A stretch of DNA of 64,000 nucleotides from the NCBI GenBank assembly GCA_002730735.1, contig PCAU01000001.1, positions 296,361 through 360,360 of the forward strand. The letters run 5' to 3'. The stretch is from Acidobacteriota bacterium. GTDB lineage: Bacteria; Acidobacteriota; Vicinamibacteria; Vicinamibacterales; UBA823. The position numbers and the translations under genes were made by a program. This document shows positions 61,875 through 64,000 of this stretch, in pieces. Every line of letters starts with the position of its first letter. The stretch's first letter is position 1. The notes beneath the pieces were generated by a model, which was not told the origin of the DNA, ran no database searches, and saw only the letters and a program-made list of their open reading frames with translations.

Positions 61875-62705
61875 CTATCGGGCGTCGGCGCTGTTGATAA
61901 TGTTGCGCAGGATGCCGACTCCTTCCAGTTCCACTTCGACGACGTCGCCTGGTTGCATACCCTGGGTCTCTCCAGGCGTTCCCGTGTAAATGACGTCTCC
62001 AGGCTCTAGCGTGACGAATTGACTGACGTAACTGACAATCTCCGATGAATCAAAAAAGAGGTCACTTGTCCGCTGAGACTGACGGACCTCGCCGTTCAAC
62101 CTAGTCTGGAGTAACAGATCGTCTGGGTTCAAACCGCGCACGAGGACTGGCCCAAGGGGACCAAAGGTGTCGGAACCCTTTGCTCGAAACCATTGGAGAT
62201 CGTTGGCCTGCCAATCCCTTTCACTAACATCGTTTCCAGCCGTCACACCGAAAACATAGTCCAGTGCTTCTTCCCGGGACACGTGTTTTGCACGTCGGCC
62301 AATCACGAGCACCATCTCCCCCTCGTAGTGCACGTTTCTGGCTCCAGGGGGGAAGACGATCTCTTCGCCCGTAGCAATCAGGGACGTTGGGTATTTGGCA
62401 AACAGTCCGGGATATAACGTCGGCTCACGCTCGCCAAGATGACTCCGGTAGTTGAAGCCGACCGCAATGACTTTAGATGGTTGAACAGGAATGAGCAGTC
62501 TTGCGTCGTCTAGCGCCACAGTCTGGCCGGTGAGTTCCACTGTTTCAAAGATGTCGCCGCGCAACTCGTGAATTTCTCTGCCCTTAAGCACCCCGTAGGA
62601 TTCGGCCCCTTCGTGGGCATAACGCACGTATTTGGTGATGTCCTGGGCTGTGAGGGATGCGGTACAGATGAAGCTGACACAAGCCGTTGCAATGAACTGT
62701 CGCAT
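61875..62705 (-). CDS. Fumarylacetoacetate hydrolase family protein with a signal peptide
   Basis: 276 residues. The last 205 residues are the FAH domain: IAVGFNYRSHLGE, HYEGEMVLVIG with metal glutamates, GNDVSERDWQ, TPGETQGMQPGD. FAH-type enzymes cleave C-C bonds or hydrate acids such as 2-hydroxyhepta-2,4-dienedioate. The first 20 residues (FIATACVSFICTASLTAQ) look like a cleavable signal peptide, which is unusual for a normally cytoplasmic enzyme. Start ATG 62705 is used. It is convergent with the cupin gene. Confidence 0.85.
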   Translation of the reverse strand: MRQFIATACVSFICTASLTAQDITKYVRYAHEGAESYGVLKGREIHELRGDIFETVELTGQTVALDDARLLIPVQPSKVIAVGFNYRSHLGEREPTLYPGLFAKYPTSLIATGEEIVFPPGARNVHYEGEMVLVIGRRAKHVSREEALDYVFGVTAGNDVSERDWQANDLQWFRAKGSDTFGPLGPVLVRGLNPDDLLLQTRLNGEVRQSQRTSDLFFDSSEIVSYVSQFVTLEPGDVIYTGTPGETQGMQPGDVVEVELEGVGILRNIINSADAR

Positions 62706-62815
62706 GATTCCTATTTCCTTATCTCGAAAATATTCGTTCCATATACCATCAATAACGCCTGTCTAGCCCAAGGTGTCCTACAGCAATCCAATCACTTGCG
62801 GGAAATGCTTTATGG

Positions 62816-63307
62816 TCAGCCGATGTCTCGTCGTTTGGCCACGCCGCTCACTGTGTCGTACACGACGTAGCTAGCTACTCCTGTCAGTCCGCCATAGACC
62901 TCTCCAGGGTTCACTATCAACGTATCACCATTCTTTTCGATCGAATGCTTGTGGTCATGACCATAGCAGACGAGGTCGTAGCGATTGGATGCGGCTAATC
63001 CTCTAGCTATCTCAGGAAAGTGGTTCACGGCGATACGCTTGCCATCACAGGTGAGTTCAGCAAACTCGCCGTGCAGTGTCATGTGGGCAAATCGGCTTGC
63101 CTGCTGCGTAATCCTAAAGTGGTCGCCATCGTTGTTGCCGAAGACCACATGGATCGGTTTAGTGAATCCCTCGCCAAGTTGTACGACAATGAAAGGCGAG
63201 CACAGATCACCACAGAAGATGAGTGCATCGGCATCCGTTACCTGGCTGAGGATGACGGCGAGATGATCACCCCTGTCATGAATATCCGAGATAATGGCGA
63301 GTTGCAT
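62816..63307 (-). CDS. YfcE/MJ0936-family metallophosphoesterase
   Basis: 163 residues. Calcineurin-like motifs are complete: ISDIHD, FCGDLCS, FGNNDGD, NHFPEIA and GHDHKHS, then NPGEVYGG. This family hydrolyses phosphodiesters such as 2',3'-cAMP or bis-p-nitrophenyl phosphate. The block PGEVYGG is typical of the small type. No partner gene is evident; it sits alone between FAH and the FAD oxidoreductase. Confidence 0.9.
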   Translation of the reverse strand: MQLAIISDIHDRGDHLAVILSQVTDADALIFCGDLCSPFIVVQLGEGFTKPIHVVFGNNDGDHFRITQQASRFAHMTLHGEFAELTCDGKRIAVNHFPEIARGLAASNRYDLVCYGHDHKHSIEKNGDTLIVNPGEVYGGLTGVASYVVYDTVSGVAKRRDIG

Positions 63308-63450
63308 TTCGTGCGCTCCAGACGACCAATTGTCATCGATCCATTAGTGTCTGTCACTCGATCGATCCTATTATCTCGTCGTACCAGCATATAATCCCCT
63401 TATCAGTTTTCTTGCTTAACACTGTCCACTGGGATGCCTCGGAACTAGAG

Positions 63451-64000
63451 ATGTCAGGTATTCACCTACCCTCGACTTCAGACATCATCGTTATTGGTGG
63501 CGGTCCTGCCGGCGCCTCAGCCGCGCGTATTTTGGCGGCGTGGGGCCACGAGGTGCTGCTCTTAACGAAGAGCCAGTCACCGATGCCAACGCTCGCTGAA
63601 TCATTGCCACCTAGTTGCCGAAAGCTTTTTCGGGCGATTGGTGTCTTGGAGGCTATCGACGAAGCAGGGTTCTACCGTTCGACGGGTAATACATTTTGGT
63701 GGGGTAATGACCAGATGCGGTCGGAGCACTTCGCGGACGACGAACGTGGCTACCAGGTTGTCCGGCGAGAATTCGATCACTTGCTTCGGGACCAAGCTGA
63801 AGCCGCAAATACCACTGTTGTGGAGAGCACAGTGAAGCGAGTTGAGTTTGATACTGACGACACCGCAACCGTGCATGTTGCGGCGTATGGAGAACATGCC
63901 GACCCAGTTGTCATCAGAGCGCGGGTAGTGCTTGACTGCTCAGGCCGAGCGGGAGTAATCGCTAGACAAGGCTTCAGGCGTTATGGTTCGGCATACGCGA
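63451..64000 (+). CDS. FAD-dependent oxidoreductase, halogenase-like (3' end cut by window edge)
   Basis: 183 residues are visible. DIIVIGGGPAGASAARILA is the N-terminal FAD motif; TLAESLPPSCRKLFRAIG is typical of the tryptophan-halogenase/geranylgeranyl-reductase branch; VVRREFDHLLRDQA follows and VVLDCSGRAGVIARQ begins the second conserved strand. The WxWxIP motif that marks true halogenases would lie past the edge, so halogenase, monooxygenase or dehydrogenase are all open. The start ATG 63451 is clear; no obvious ribosome site. Confidence 0.82.
   Translation, partial: MSGIHLPSTSDIIVIGGGPAGASAARILAAWGHEVLLLTKSQSPMPTLAESLPPSCRKLFRAIGVLEAIDEAGFYRSTGNTFWWGNDQMRSEHFADDERGYQVVRREFDHLLRDQAEAANTTVVESTVKRVEFDTDDTATVHVAAYGEHADPVVIRARVVLDCSGRAGVIARQGFRRYGSAYA

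Noticed and set aside
1..64000. CRISPR arrays, insertion sequences, prophage
   Set aside because: No direct-repeat arrays, terminal inverted repeats, transposase or phage structural genes were seen on either strand.

Overview
The window is a chromosomal segment from a heterotrophic bacterium, moderately GC-rich by eye, most likely an acidobacterium of the Vicinamibacteria type. The main pointer is a secreted VWFA protein of the Acidobacteria-related TIGR03436 kind (35734-36645). Supporting signs are many lipoproteins and exported hydrolases, a MoxR/DUF58/VWA cluster, heme A synthesis genes and a cobalamin-dependent MetH. This taxonomic call is inference. There are no phage, IS, plasmid or CRISPR signatures; the region reads as ordinary chromosome with a few unusual genes.

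Layout: 1-9.5 kb carries a truncated alpha/beta hydrolase, ygfZ, a mutY-mutT pair, a PduO adenosyltransferase, a squalene/phytoene synthase with a geranylgeranyl-reductase-like flavoprotein, thiI, a zinc-ribbon NUDIX hydrolase and def. 9.5-14.5 kb carries a double-domain ThyX relative, a hotdog thioesterase, a small glutaredoxin-like gene with two in-frame TGA codons (a strong selenoprotein candidate that normal gene calling would miss), an MBL hydrolase and an M20 dipeptidase. 14.7-19.6 kb has SirB1, DUF1684, a TPR protein and a beta-lactamase/NamZ fusion. 19.6-24.5 kb, on the minus strand, is a cytochrome oxidase assembly block (ctaA, ctaB, an ABC transporter, DUF420, and a cupredoxin-like lipoprotein behind its own terminator). 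24.7-31.3 kb has an M23 peptidase, tRNA-Glu(CUC), a PheC-like protein, an orphan ABC binding protein, a TlpA-like lipoprotein and an NHL-repeat lipoprotein.

31.3-35.7 kb holds an ornithine-cyclodeaminase-family gene divergent from a tight proline-racemase / tungsten aldehyde oxidoreductase / MoaD-like operon. 35.7-38.9 kb has the VWFA protein, a rhodanese-methyltransferase fusion, a PIG-L deacetylase and RidA. 38.9-46.8 kb is a five-gene MoxR-DUF58-VWA operon. 47.1-50.1 kb is a molybdenum-hydroxylase-type operon (Tat-exported 2Fe-2S subunit, FAD subunit, cytochrome b, helical protein) with no molybdopterin subunit. 51-54.7 kb is metH. The rest has a GNAT protein, a PEGA protein, a tandem cyclophilin, an M55 D-aminopeptidase, a quinone oxidoreductase, a CapA-type phosphatase, a cupin, an exported fumarylacetoacetate-hydrolase-family protein, a YfcE phosphodiesterase and a truncated FAD oxidoreductase.

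Taken together the exported M55, M23, NamZ and binding proteins, the M20 dipeptidase and the proline/hydroxyproline enzymes suggest scavenging of peptides, D-amino acids and cell-wall debris, with aerobic respiration through a heme A oxidase. Several genes appear to be transcribed from a TATAAT box placed 6-12 nt before the start codon, so leaderless mRNAs are likely here.
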